Counted from the stretch's first letter, positions 28,005 through 37,640 are shown. The stretch is 64,000 nt of DNA from Actinomadura nitritigenes (GCF_017573545.1 NZ_JAGEOK010000044.1:1-64000); one strand, 5' to 3'. Made by a program: numbers and translations. Notes: a model not told the origin generated them from the sequence alone.

Positions 28005-29756
28005 TCACTCCTCTTCTCCGCCTTCGGTAGGTGCTCCTACGGAGCCCTGTATGGCGGGCCTGAGTGTGTCAAAGTCGGCGCCCTGCGGGGCTTGGAGCAC
28101 GTGCTCGGCGTTGAGCCGGCGCCACCCGCGCGCGGGCGCGGGCGGCGGCGTCCAGCGCTCGCGGCGCCGCTGGAGCACGTCGTCGGGGACGAGGAGGGTC
28201 AGCTCGCCCGCGGCGGCGTCGAGCCTGATGACGTCGCCGTCCTCCACCAGGGCGAGCGGGCCGCCGATCGCGGCTTCGGGCGCGACGTGGAGCACGACGG
28301 TGCCGTAGGACGTCCCGCTCATCCGCGCATCGGAGACGCGCACCATGTCGCGGACGCCCTGCTGCGCGAGCTTCTTCGGGATCGGGAAGGACCCCGCCTC
28401 GGGCATGCCGGCGGCGACCGGGCCGGCGTTGCGCAGCACGAGCACCGAGTCCGGGGTGACGTCCAGGTCGGGGTCGTCGATGCGCCGGGTCACGTCCTCG
28501 GGAGACTCGAACACCACGGCCGGGCCCTCGTGCACGGTCAGCTCGGACGTCGCGGCGGACAGCTTGATCACCGCGCCGTCGGGGGCCAGGTTGCCGCGCA
28601 GCACCGCGAGGGCGCGCGGCGGCCCCAGCGGCTCGTCCAGCGGACGGATCGTCGTCTGCCAGGACGGCGCCGGCTCGACCCCGGCGAGGCGGTCGCCGAG
28701 CGTGCCGCCCTCGATGGTCCTCGCCGAGAGGTCCAGCAGCGGCTCCAGCGTCTTCATCAGGACGGGCACGCCGCCGGCGCGGTGCAGGTCCTCCAGGTAG
28801 CCCGAGCCGGACGGCTTGCAGTCCACCAGCAGCGGGACCCGGCGGGCGATCGCGTCGAAGTCGTCGAGGGTCAGCTCCAGCCCGGTCCGTCCGGCGATGG
28901 CGAGCAGGTGGATGATCGCATTGGTCGACCCGCCGATCGCCATCAGCACGGTGACCGCGTTCCTGAGGCTGGCCTCGCTGATCAGTGCAGAGGGACGCAG
29001 GTCGGCCTTCGCGGCCGCCACCCCCAGGCGGCCCGCGGCCGACCCGGCGCGGAGCCGGTCCCCGGTGGCGGCCGGCGCGGTGGCGGTGCCCGCGGGGCTG
29101 AGCCCGAGCGCCTCGGCGACGCAGGCCATGGTGGACGCGGTGCCCATCACCATGCAGGTGCCGCCGGTGGTGGCCAGCGTGGACCGCACGTCCGCGATCT
29201 GCGCCTCGTCCAGCTCACCGGCCCGGTGCCGCGCCCACATGCCGCGGCAGTCGGTGCACGCCCCGAGCCGCTGCCCCTGCCAGGAGCTGGTGAGCATCGG
29301 CCCGGCGACCACCTGCACGGCCGGGATGTCCGCCGACACCGCGGCCATCAGCTGCGCCGGGACGGTCTTGTCGCATCCGCCGAGGAGGACGACGGCGTCC
29401 ATCGGCTGAGCCCTGACCAGTTCCTCGGTCTCCATCGCCATGAGGTTGCGGAAGAGCATCGAGGTGGGCGACAGCAGGATTTCGGGCAGCGACATGGTGG
29501 GGAAAACCAGCGGCAGTCCGCCCGCCTCCAGGACGCCGCGCTTGACCGACTCGACGAGCTGCGGCATCTCCCGGTGGCAGGTCGTGTAGTCGCTGCTGGT
29601 GTCGGCGATGCCGACCACGGGGCGATCCAGGTCGTCGGCGTCGAACCCGGACGAGGCGAGGAACGCCCGCCGCAGGAACCTGCTGAAGCCCTCGTCGCCG
29701 TAGGAGGTGAGGCCGCGGTCGACGCCGCTCGGGCCTGCGCCGTTCGGGCCGGTCAT
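28005..29756 (-). CDS. IlvD/Edd-family dehydratase
   Basis: The 583-residue enzyme has the Fe-S cluster cysteines of the family: VLLGGCDKTVPAQLM, the CTDCRGMW segment and GGTCMVMGTASTMACVAEAL. The C-terminal KKLAQQGVRDMVRVSDARMSG, shortened here to its core RVSDARMSG, is also typical. The pattern is closer to sugar-acid dehydratases (arabonate, xylonate, galactonate type) than to IlvD of valine synthesis. It should remove water from an aldonate-like acid to give a 2-keto-3-deoxy compound. ATG 29756 overlaps the aldehyde dehydrogenase stop. Confidence 0.93.
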   Translation of the reverse strand: MTGPNGAGPSGVDRGLTSYGDEGFSRFLRRAFLASSGFDADDLDRPVVGIADTSSDYTTCHREMPQLVESVKRGVLEAGGLPLVFPTMSLPEILLSPTSMLFRNLMAMETEELVRAQPMDAVVLLGGCDKTVPAQLMAAVSADIPAVQVVAGPMLTSSWQGQRLGACTDCRGMWARHRAGELDEAQIADVRSTLATTGGTCMVMGTASTMACVAEALGLSPAGTATAPAATGDRLRAGSAAGRLGVAAAKADLRPSALISEASLRNAVTVLMAIGGSTNAIIHLLAIAGRTGLELTLDDFDAIARRVPLLVDCKPSGSGYLEDLHRAGGVPVLMKTLEPLLDLSARTIEGGTLGDRLAGVEPAPSWQTTIRPLDEPLGPPRALAVLRGNLAPDGAVIKLSAATSELTVHEGPAVVFESPEDVTRRIDDPDLDVTPDSVLVLRNAGPVAAGMPEAGSFPIPKKLAQQGVRDMVRVSDARMSGTSYGTVVLHVAPEAAIGGPLALVEDGDVIRLDAAAGELTLLVPDDVLQRRRERWTPPPAPARGWRRLNAEHVLQAPQGADFDTLRPAIQGSVGAPTEGGEEE

Positions 29757-31255
29757 GAGAGGCCCCCAAGGCGCATGCTCACGTACTTGGTCACGGTGTA
29801 GCCATCGATTCCTTCACTGCCGCCCTCGCGGCCGTGGCCGGACCGCTTGACCCCGCCGAACGGCGCCTCGGCCGTGGCGATGGTGAGGTGGTTGACCCCG
29901 ACCATCCCGACCTCCAGTTCCTCGGAGGCGCGGAACGCGGTGGTCAGGTCGTCGGTGAAGACGAACCCGCCGAGCCCGTACGGGGTCGCGTTGGCGATCG
30001 AGACGGCCTCGTCGAAGGTCGCGAACGTGGCGATGGGCGCGATCGGACCGAACGGCTCCTCCTGCATCACCCTCATGTCGGCGCGCACCCCGGTGAGGAC
30101 CGTGGGGGTGAAGTAGTACCCGGTCTCGTACTCCTCCGGCGCTCCGCCTCCGTGCTCCAGCGTCGCGCCGAGCGCGACCGCGTCCTCGACGAGGCCGGCG
30201 ATCGCGGCGCGGCGGCCGGCGGTGGTCAGCGGCCCGACGTCGGTGGCGGGGTCCCGGCCGTCACCGAGGCGGAGCTTGCGGGTCTCCTCGACGAAGACCT
30301 CCGTGAACTGGTCGGCGACGGACTCGTGGACCAGGAAGCGGCTGGCGGCGATGCACACCTGGCCGCCGTTGCGGAACTTCCCCTGCGCGCAGATCGCGGC
30401 GGCCCGGCGAGCGTCGGTGTCGGGGAACACCAGGACGGGCGCGTGCCCGCCCAGCTCCATGGAGGTCGCCTTCATGCCCTGCGCGGCCAGCCCGGCCAGC
30501 TGGACGCCCACCGGGACCGACCCGGTGAGGCTCACCTTGCGGATCACGTCGGAGGCGATGAGGTGCCGCGACACGTCCGCCGGCTCGCCGGTGACCACGT
30601 TCAGCACGCCCGCCGGGAGCTCCGCCTTCTCCGCGACCTCGGCGAACAGCAGGGTGCTCAGGGGCGCCTCGATGGGCGCCATGACGACGATCGAGCACCC
30701 CGCGGCCAGCGCCGGGGCGATCTTCCGCGCGGTCAGCAGCGACGGGAAGTTCCAGGCCGCGAACGCCGCCACCGGCCCGATCGGCTCCCGCCGGACCAGG
30801 ATGCGCGTGCCCGTGTCGTGCCCGTCGACGCTGCGGCCGTAGATGCGGCGGGCCTCGTCGGCGTACCAGTCGAACTGGTCGGCGGACGCGAGCACCTCGC
30901 CGCGCGACTGCGCCAGCGGCTTGCCCTGCTCGAGTGTCATCACCAGCGCGAAGCGGTCCGCGTCCGCGCGGATCGCCTGGGCGAACCGGCGCAGCGCGTC
31001 CGAGCGGTCCCAGGCGGATGCCGTTCGCCACCGCCGGAAGCCGGCCGCGGCCGCGGCGAGGGCGTCGTCGAGGTCCTGGGCGGTGGCGAGCGGGACGGCG
31101 GTCAGCTCGGTCTCGGTCGCGGGGTTCTCCACGGCCCGCGTCCGCCCGTCTCCGGACTCCCGCCAGGTGCCGTCGATGAACAGCAGCGAGGGGGGCAGGA
31201 CATCCTTCGGGGCCGTGCCATCGGAGAACTGAGGGCGTTCCCCCGTCGTCGTCAT
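29753..31255 (-). CDS. Aldehyde dehydrogenase (NAD(P)-dependent)
   Basis: The 500-residue enzyme has the full ALDH pattern: FIDGTWRESGDGRTRAVENP, GPVAAFAAWNFPSLLTARKI, MELGGHAPVLVFPD and catalytic Cys301 in NGGQVCIAASRF, then EEPFGPIAPIATF. The sequence style is that of succinate-semialdehyde/glutarate-semialdehyde or glycolaldehyde-type enzymes; it lacks signs of a CoA-acylating enzyme. The ATG lies 2 nt after the previous stop. It probably oxidises the aldehyde made by cleavage of the operon's substrate. Confidence 0.95.
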   Translation of the reverse strand: MTTTGERPQFSDGTAPKDVLPPSLLFIDGTWRESGDGRTRAVENPATETELTAVPLATAQDLDDALAAAAAGFRRWRTASAWDRSDALRRFAQAIRADADRFALVMTLEQGKPLAQSRGEVLASADQFDWYADEARRIYGRSVDGHDTGTRILVRREPIGPVAAFAAWNFPSLLTARKIAPALAAGCSIVVMAPIEAPLSTLLFAEVAEKAELPAGVLNVVTGEPADVSRHLIASDVIRKVSLTGSVPVGVQLAGLAAQGMKATSMELGGHAPVLVFPDTDARRAAAICAQGKFRNGGQVCIAASRFLVHESVADQFTEVFVEETRKLRLGDGRDPATDVGPLTTAGRRAAIAGLVEDAVALGATLEHGGGAPEEYETGYYFTPTVLTGVRADMRVMQEEPFGPIAPIATFATFDEAVSIANATPYGLGGFVFTDDLTTAFRASEELEVGMVGVNHLTIATAEAPFGGVKRSGHGREGGSEGIDGYTVTKYVSMRLGGLS

Positions 31256-31256
31256 C

Positions 31257-33143
31257 TCACAGTCCAATCTCGTGTCGGAGCCGTTGCGTGTCCTCGACCC
31301 AGTTGCCGACGTTCCAGCGGCCGTACGAAGGAAGCCCGCCGGCCGGGTCGTCGCCGAAGTAGACGGGGACGTGGACCAGCGACAGCCCCTCCTGCCGCCG
31401 GGCCTTCTCCAGCGCCTCGCGCAGGGACTCCCGGGTGTAGCCGCCGTGAAGCGCCGTGACGCCCTCCACCGATTCGGCCCACGCGACATAGTCGACCGCG
31501 ACGCCGTCGGACGTGGCGTGGTCGCTGCCGTACTGCTCGAGCTGCAAGCTGGAGATGGCCGCCATCCGGCGGTTGTCGAGGACCACGATGCAGCCGTGGG
31601 CGCCGTGCGCCACCCCGTCGATCAGCACCTGCGGGTTCATGGTGAAGGAGCCGTCACCGGTCAGCGCGACGCCGTACCAGTTCTCGTCGCTGAGCGCGGT
31701 CGCCAGGACGGCGCTCGTGGCGAAGCCCATGTAGCTGGCACCGGCCTCCGTGAAGGACCGGCCCGGCTCCTCCTCGGACGACATCTGGAACCCGACCGCC
31801 TGGACGTCCCCGGCGTCGAAGAAGGTGACCGCGCCGCTGCCGTCCGCCCATTCGGTGACGGTCTGGATCGCGGCCGGCTGCGTCAGCACCTCGCGTCCCC
31901 ACACGGGGTCGTGGAGGGTCGGTCGGTCGAGCCGGTCCTGCTTGACGCGTTCCCACTCTCGCCGGGCGTCCTGGCACTCGGCCAGCCAGGTGGACGGCCG
32001 GCCGTCCTCGCCTGATTCCGCCAGCTCGGCCCGGACGGCCTCGACCAGCGCGGCCAGCGTCTCCTGGGCGTCGCCGACGAGTGCCGTCGTCTCGTTGTAG
32101 TGGGTGGCGGCGTCCAGGTCCGCGTTGATGTTCACCACGTGGCGCACACGCGGGTACCCCGTGCGGGACGAGTCGGCCTGGCATACCGAGCGGGTTCCCA
32201 CGGCGACCAGCAGGTCGGCGTTCTCCATGGCGAAGTTGCCGCTGAGGGAGCCCTTGGAGCCGCCCACCATCATCTGGCGCGGATGGCTCGCCGGCACGAC
32301 GCCGAGGCTGACGGGCGACATGACGAAGACGGCGTCGACGAGATCGGCCAGCTCCTCCAGGCTCCGCCGGCAGCCCCGGGCCCCGCCGCCGACCTTCACC
32401 ACGACACGCTCGGCATCGAGGAGGCGGCGCGCGGTCCGCCGGTAGTCGGTCGCGGCCGCACTCAGCCGCGGGGGGATCCCGGTCGGCAACTCGCGGAGGT
32501 TGAGGTCGGGGATGAGCTGCGGCTGCGTGTTGAGCGGAAGCAACAGGTAGAACGGGCCCGGCCGGTAAGGGTGGTCGACGGTGTTCAGGCCGCGACGCAG
32601 TGCGGTGGGCAGGGCGCGCGGGGTGTGCAGCGAATACGCCGGGCCCATGGCGGAGGCGAGCCGCAGGAAGAGCCCCTGTTCCGTCCGGGGTATCTGCTGC
32701 ATGTTCGGGCCTTCGTCCTCGGTGGTCTCATCCCCGTAGAGGTGCCACACGCCCAAGCCGTCACTGCTGGCGACCAGTGACCCCGCCATCGCCTGCAACG
32801 CACCGGGTCCGATGGAGGTGACGACCGCCGCCTTCTCGCCCGTCACCCACCGCAGCGCCGCAACGGCGTGCGAGGCCTCCGTCTCGTGGCGCACCGCATA
32901 GGTCTGGACGAGCCCCGCGCCCTCGTACACGCGCAGCACCTCGGCCAACTCGGTCGACCCGTGCCCGAACACGACCACGAACTTGCTGACCTGCTGCCGG
33001 AGCAGACCGAGGACCACCGCCTCGGACAGTGTGGCGCTGACGCGCGCAGGGAGCGCCCCGCTGTCGAGCGCCTGCTCCACGCCGCCGGCTTCAGCAATGC
33101 TGCGAGCGCGTCGGGTTCGTTCTTCGGTGAGGTCATGTTCCAT
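31257..33143 (-). CDS. ThDP-dependent enzyme, IolD/acetolactate-synthase-like
   Basis: The 628-residue protein has the three ThDP-enzyme domains: N-terminal Pyr domain with catalytic Glu in RHETEASHAVAAL, central domain, and C-terminal PP domain with GDGSFTMNPQVLIDGV, then VVLDN. Features such as VVVFGHGSTELAEVLRVY and TSIGPGALQAM recall IolD (trihydroxycyclohexane-dione hydrolase) more than acetolactate synthases; a distinct C-C lyase or hydrolase is equally possible. It is the first gene of the operon. ATG 33143 is chosen since the longer GTG start (33215) would put the candidate operator inside the gene. Confidence 0.85.
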   Translation of the reverse strand: MEHDLTEERTRRARSIAEAGGVEQALDSGALPARVSATLSEAVVLGLLRQQVSKFVVVFGHGSTELAEVLRVYEGAGLVQTYAVRHETEASHAVAALRWVTGEKAAVVTSIGPGALQAMAGSLVASSDGLGVWHLYGDETTEDEGPNMQQIPRTEQGLFLRLASAMGPAYSLHTPRALPTALRRGLNTVDHPYRPGPFYLLLPLNTQPQLIPDLNLRELPTGIPPRLSAAATDYRRTARRLLDAERVVVKVGGGARGCRRSLEELADLVDAVFVMSPVSLGVVPASHPRQMMVGGSKGSLSGNFAMENADLLVAVGTRSVCQADSSRTGYPRVRHVVNINADLDAATHYNETTALVGDAQETLAALVEAVRAELAESGEDGRPSTWLAECQDARREWERVKQDRLDRPTLHDPVWGREVLTQPAAIQTVTEWADGSGAVTFFDAGDVQAVGFQMSSEEEPGRSFTEAGASYMGFATSAVLATALSDENWYGVALTGDGSFTMNPQVLIDGVAHGAHGCIVVLDNRRMAAISSLQLEQYGSDHATSDGVAVDYVAWAESVEGVTALHGGYTRESLREALEKARRQEGLSLVHVPVYFGDDPAGGLPSYGRWNVGNWVEDTQRLRHEIGL

Positions 33144-33188
33144 CGATCGAGTTCCCAGGGTCGGTGAGCGGCAGTGGACGGTGAAGTT

Positions 33189-33279
33189 ACAACACTGATG
33201 TCCATTGCACAACACCTAGACCCCGCTTCACGGCCGCTTACGGGCCTCACAGGGATTGTTGTTGTCTATATGGCAACAA
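33189..33279. promoter_or_regulatory. Repeated ACAACAC/TTGTTG sites upstream of the polyol operon
   Basis: ACAACAC occurs at 33189-33195 and 33209-33215 (start-to-start 20 bp, two helical turns), 46-72 bp upstream of the first operon gene. TTGTTG (33259-33264) and CAACAA (33274-33279) form an inverted pair with a 9-bp spacer. A palindrome ACAACGTTGT sits at 33361-33370. The shared CAAC core suggests multiple binding sites for one regulator, most simply the operon's IclR protein. Confidence 0.45.
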
Positions 33280-33900
33280 GCGACCTCTCGGCGGGGCCGC
33301 TCGCCACCCCGTTCGCAGCGAGCAGCGCATCCACCTGAGACAACGAACCGATCCCTCGCGACAACGTTGTTTCGAGCGTGAATGGCGACAGTCGCCCCTG
33401 CTACACCTCCGGACAACGCCTGTCCGGCCTTACGACACGCGCGCAGCCAACGCCGCCGACCCTCATTCCGGCAATCCACGGGCCGGGCCCGCAGCAGAGC
33501 GGCATCACTTCCCGCAGGTGTGCCGACGACTCGTTTCACGCGTCCGAAAATGACGCCGACCTGGGCGGCCGGTACCGTCCAGGTCACCAGCGACGACGCG
33601 TCCACCGCAACGACGTCCCGAAAGCGCTTGTGACCAGCACGGCTGGAAAAGGCTCAGTGCTCTTGCTGTCGGCCTTTACCAGGCCGCCTGTATCCGGGGC
33701 CATACGGTGGTTGCGGTGGCCGCCCTCCCGAAACGTCGCTCCAAAGCGGCCGCCTTGTCCGCCACGGCCTCGACCAGCGCCTCGGCACCGACCATCCGCA
33801 ACAAGTCTGATCAGGATTCCAGAGCGTGCTCGCCCGTCCGGATTCAAGCTGACGGGCTGTAGGCGGTGATCCGGGCGCGTTGTTTGGGATTGTCGGTGGC
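33280..33900. other. Intergenic stretch without a convincing gene
   Basis: Apart from the ACAACGTTGT palindrome at 33361, nothing firm is seen. The minus strand at about 33720-33830 reads DLLRMVGAEALVEAVADKAA in one frame, with coding-like composition, but stops interrupt it on both sides; it may be a gene remnant. Confidence 0.35.
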
Positions 33901-35013
33901 TCAGCCGTCGAAGTCGGTCCAGGGGATTCCGAGTTGCCCCAGTGGCCGGAGGACGCTGCGGTGTACGGCACCGACCCACGCTGAGGTGTTCCCGTGCCGC
34001 TGGTCCGTCGTCTCGGCGATCATGCCGGGTGCGACGTAGAAGCGGGTGGAGTCGTTCGGCCAGCGCCAGGGCTCCCAGGGCACCGGCGTCAGCGCGGCTG
34101 TCAGCTTGTCGACGTGCTCGGCGGCCAGATCGGTGCGCAGGGCCTTGTAGGGCGCGTTGATCATGGCCTCGTACAGGGCGAACTGGAGCAGGAAGCCGCT
34201 CATCGGCCGGTGCTCCCGGCGCAGCTCGTACCCGTCCTGGTCGATCCATACCTCGGGGTCGGGGTGCGACGGATCGAACAGCCAGATGAATCCGCCCTGG
34301 CTCTCATCTCCGAAGGCGATCAGACCGTCGTGCCTCTCCCTCCACCTGTGGGGAGGCCGCAGGCGGTTCTGAACGCCGAGTAGCGCAGGCCGGTGTCGGG
34401 CCAGCCGATAGAACACGGCAAGCGGTTCTGGAACATCCCATGGCGCTGATGCGACGAGCTCGCCGAGGTCCTGGTAGGTCTCGGGGATCCAGCCCTCGAC
34501 GAACCGCGTCAGCGCTTCCAGCGGATTCGCGGTCATGTGCGCGAGCCAGTCCAGGTTCGGCAATGTCTCGGGCTCGGCAGGCGGCCTGACCCGGTCCAGG
34601 AGTTCCGGGGCCAGTTCCGGCTCTATCGTCAGGGCTGCGTAGGTCAGACACCCATTTGCGTAGCCGGCCTGCACCGGCTTGCCGACTCCCAGGTATACAC
34701 ACCCTTCCGGCAGCCGGGTCAGGAGGTGCACTGGCCGCGCGTCCGAGCCCTTGGTCCAACTCCATTCGAGAGAGTCGGGGAGATATCCGAACAGGCGGAC
34801 GCCGACGTCGTCAGCCAATGGTCCGTGAAGGTGGAACCGGCGGCCGTTCCGCACGCCGCTCACGTCCAGCCCGTCCAGCGGATCCGCGATGATCACCGTT
34901 GCGGCGTCGCCGAGCATGACGGAGGCCCCGTCAGTCTCGCAGCCGATGACGTTGCCGCCGGCCAGGCGTATCGCAGCGTCCTCGGTGAGCAGATCATTCG
35001 GGTTCACGGGCAC
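33901..35013 (-). CDS. Uncharacterised 370-residue protein
   Basis: No family is recognised. The soluble protein lacks a signal peptide or membrane segment. The N-terminal third (LLTEDAAIRLAGGNVIGCET, ATVIIADPLDGLDVSGV) is beta-rich. The C-terminal two thirds contains RHRPALLGVQNRLRPPHRWR, DGLIAFGDESQGGFIWLF and PEVWIDQDGYELR, which resembles the aromatic-rich pattern of SUKH/SMI1-like or related immunity-type domains, but the match is weak. Several GTG starts are possible: 35013 (VPVNPNDLL) is chosen, with 35007 or an upstream codon as alternatives. It stands alone, divergent from a response regulator gene. Confidence 0.75.
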   Translation of the reverse strand: MPVNPNDLLTEDAAIRLAGGNVIGCETDGASVMLGDAATVIIADPLDGLDVSGVRNGRRFHLHGPLADDVGVRLFGYLPDSLEWSWTKGSDARPVHLLTRLPEGCVYLGVGKPVQAGYANGCLTYAALTIEPELAPELLDRVRPPAEPETLPNLDWLAHMTANPLEALTRFVEGWIPETYQDLGELVASAPWDVPEPLAVFYRLARHRPALLGVQNRLRPPHRWRERHDGLIAFGDESQGGFIWLFDPSHPDPEVWIDQDGYELRREHRPMSGFLLQFALYEAMINAPYKALRTDLAAEHVDKLTAALTPVPWEPWRWPNDSTRFYVAPGMIAETTDQRHGNTSAWVGAVHRSVLRPLGQLGIPWTDFDG

Positions 35014-35351
35014 CCAACGGACCCTACCGCCGTCGCCCTGGGAAGCTTCCGGACAGGTTCTACCGCGTGACCGAGCAGAGCGAGAGACGCGGAACAACCG
35101 GCCCCGCAAAAGGCGTGCTCGAATTTGATGGCCGACTTGAGATGCGGGCCGGAGATCGGGGGGTGGAGGTACCTGTTGGCATGGGGCCGAGCAAGTGCGT
35201 GGGGTGCGGCACGCAGTTGCCGGCTTGGGCGTCGCCGCGACGCAAGTGCTGCTCAGGGGTGCGGGGTGCGGCAGTATCGGACACCGCCTGTCGGGGTGTT
35301 CAGCCTGGTATGACTAAGAAGGCTAGATCCGGGGTCGGTTTGTGGGGGTCT

Positions 35352-35957
35352 GTGATTCGGGTGCTGCTCGCCGAGGACGTGCGGATCCTGCGCGAGGCGC
35401 TGGCCGGCCTGCTGCGGCTGGAGGACGACATCGAGGTCGTCGCGGAGATCGGGACCGGGGACGAGATCGTCGCGGCCGGCCTGGACGCCCGGCCGGACGT
35501 GGCGGTGGTCGACATCGAGCTGCCCGGCCGGGACGGGCTGAGCGCCGCCGCCGAACTGCACGAGCGGCTGCCGGATTGCCGAACGCTGGTCCTCACCGGG
35601 GTGGGTAGACCGGGCACGCTGCGCCGCGCCCTGGCGGCGCACGTCGCGGGCTTCATGGTCAAGGACGCGAAACCCGCCGAACTCGTGGCGGCGATCCGGA
35701 CGGTGGCCATGGGCGGACGTGTGGTGGACCCGCAGCTGGCCTTCGCGGCGCTGTCGGTGCCGAGCAGCCCGCTCACCGAGCGGGAGGCCGAGGTCCTCTG
35801 GCTGACCGCACAGGGCGCCGAACCGCCGGAGATCGCCGCGCAGGTCGGCCTGTCGTACGGGACGGTGCGCAACTACCTGGCCTCGGCGGTGACGAAGCTC
35901 AACGCCCGCAACCGGGTCGACGCCATCCGGATCGCCGGCGAGGCCGGCTGGATCTAG
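35352..35957 (+). CDS. NarL/LuxR-type response regulator
   Basis: The 201-residue regulator has a receiver domain (VIRVLLAEDVRILREALAGL; phosphoacceptor Asp54 in VVDIELPG; conserved Lys in FMVKDAKPAE) and a C-terminal LuxR helix-turn-helix (LTEREAEVLWLTAQGAEPPE, then YGTVRNYLASAVTKLNARNR). GTG 35352 follows a GGGGG run; an upstream ATG at 35310 is possible. The 3' end overlaps, on the opposite strand, the histidine kinase remnant: the two TAG stops share CTAG at 35954-35957. Convergent orientation for a kinase-regulator pair is unusual. Confidence 0.93.
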   Translation: MIRVLLAEDVRILREALAGLLRLEDDIEVVAEIGTGDEIVAAGLDARPDVAVVDIELPGRDGLSAAAELHERLPDCRTLVLTGVGRPGTLRRALAAHVAGFMVKDAKPAELVAAIRTVAMGGRVVDPQLAFAALSVPSSPLTEREAEVLWLTAQGAEPPEIAAQVGLSYGTVRNYLASAVTKLNARNRVDAIRIAGEAGWI

Positions 35958-37640
35958 GCCGCGGCGACTCGGGCGGTCGGCAGCTCGGCGACGAGGGCGA
36001 ACCGGTCGCAGTCCCTGCGGACCTCCAGCGCGCCGCCGGCCTCCCGGCTTCGCGCCCGCAGGTTGTCCAGCCCGGTCCCGCGCCGGCCGGGGTCCGCCCG
36101 CCGTGCGCCGTCGTTGGACACGCTCAGCCGCAGCACGCCGCCGTCGAGCGAGGTCTCGATCTCGCAGCACCGGGCCCGAGCGTGCCGGACGATATCGGTC
36201 GCCGCCTCTCGCAGGACGATGGCCAGCAGCGACCCGGCCGGGCCGGACGGCTCGGCATCCAGGCGCATTCGTACCTCGACGCCCGCGGCCGACAGCATCG
36301 AGGCCGCCGCCTCGGCCTCCGCCCGCAGCGAGAACGCCGCCCGGCCGTCGGTGATCGACCGCAGCGAGGACAGCGCCTGCTCGGCGAGCGTCACCAGTTC
36401 GGCGAGATGGGTGCGCGCGGCGCCGTGCTCGCGGGGGTACACGTGGCGGAGTTGGAGGGCGGCGATGACCGGCACCAGGGTGAGCGCCTCGAGGTACTTC
36501 AGCGGGCCGGGCCCCGGCTTGTCCTGAGCCATGTTGGCCAGCATGGCGCCGAAGTAGTCGACCTCGAGGGTCAGCAGGACGAACCACGCCAGCCGCGGCG
36601 CGGTGCCGGCCAGGCCCGGCCGCGAGCGGACCGGGACGCTCGCCCGCACCGACGACGGCGTCACGTCGACCCTGCCGCCCAGCCCGTTGATCGGCGCGGT
36701 CGCGGCGGCGTCGAGCGTCACACGCCCGCCGGTCGCCCGTACGGTCAGGGACACCGAGCCGGTCAACTCGATCGAGCAGCGCTCCGGGGGTTCCCCGCGC
36801 AGGAGGTCCAGCACCGTACGGTGCAGCAGGGCGCTCAGCGCGGCGTCCACATCGGCGGGCAGCCGGACGGGCCCGGCGTCGATCTCGGTGGGCACGCCCG
36901 CCGCCGTCAGGACCGACCGGGCCGCCTCCAGCTCCTCGGCGAGCGGCCGCTGCTCCTGGTCGGCCGAGACCGTCCGCACCTCGGCCAGCGCGGTCCGCGC
37001 GGTCGCCACGATCCGCGCGACCTCGTCCCGGTCCGGTACGGCCTGCGCGCGCCGCCCCGCGCCGATGACGTGGGCCAGTCGCGCGCCCAGCGCGGCGTCG
37101 AGGCCGCGCGCGATTCGGAGCCGTTCCCGGGCGGTCTCCAGCGGCAGGAGCTCCGCCTGCGTCTCGCTCAGTTCCCGGGCGAGCCGGGCCAGCCGCACCA
37201 TCGCGAAGAACCCCAGCGCCGTGGCGACGGTCGCCAGCGCGGTGAAGGCGACGTCCACTGGGCCGTCGGGGTCGCCCGCAGCCCAGGTGACCGCGAAGTC
37301 GCCCGCCGTGGCGGCGACCGCCAGTATCCGGCCTGCGACCCCCCGGGTAGAGCAGCAGCGCCGAGGCGACGACCACCGCCGACGTCGTTCCCCAATGCCA
37401 GCCCAGGAACACGTTCGGTCCGAACACCAGCAGGCTCTGCGCGGCCAGGACGGCCGGTGCCCACCGGCGCGGCACCGCCCCGAACGCGATCACGGCCAGC
37501 AGCAGCGCCGCCGCCACGGCGGCCCCCGTCCGGATCATCGACGCGGCACCGAGATCGGGGGCGTCCAGGTACCCGCCGAACAGGAAGACGAGCGCCTTGT
37601 AGACGCACCACAGCGCGAGGCCGATCACGAACGGGGCCAT
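35954..37640 (-). pseudogene. Degenerate sensor histidine kinase, frameshifted
   Basis: The first part (ATG 37640; MAPFVIGLALWCVYKALVFL and further hydrophobic helices to LLLYPGG) and the second part (DVAFTALATVATALGFFAMV to the end) are in different frames; removing one base from the C6 run at 37339-37344 joins them as LYPGVAGRILAVAATAGDFA. The C-terminal ATPase domain has LREAATDIVRHARARCCEIE (N-box) and GTGLDNLRARSREAGG. No HisKA_3 phosphoacceptor His is visible: the first module reads RIARGLDAALG, and the second lacks the box entirely, probably by internal deletion near YPREHGAARTHLAEL. Either a pseudogene or a sequencing error plus a truncated kinase. Confidence 0.8.
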
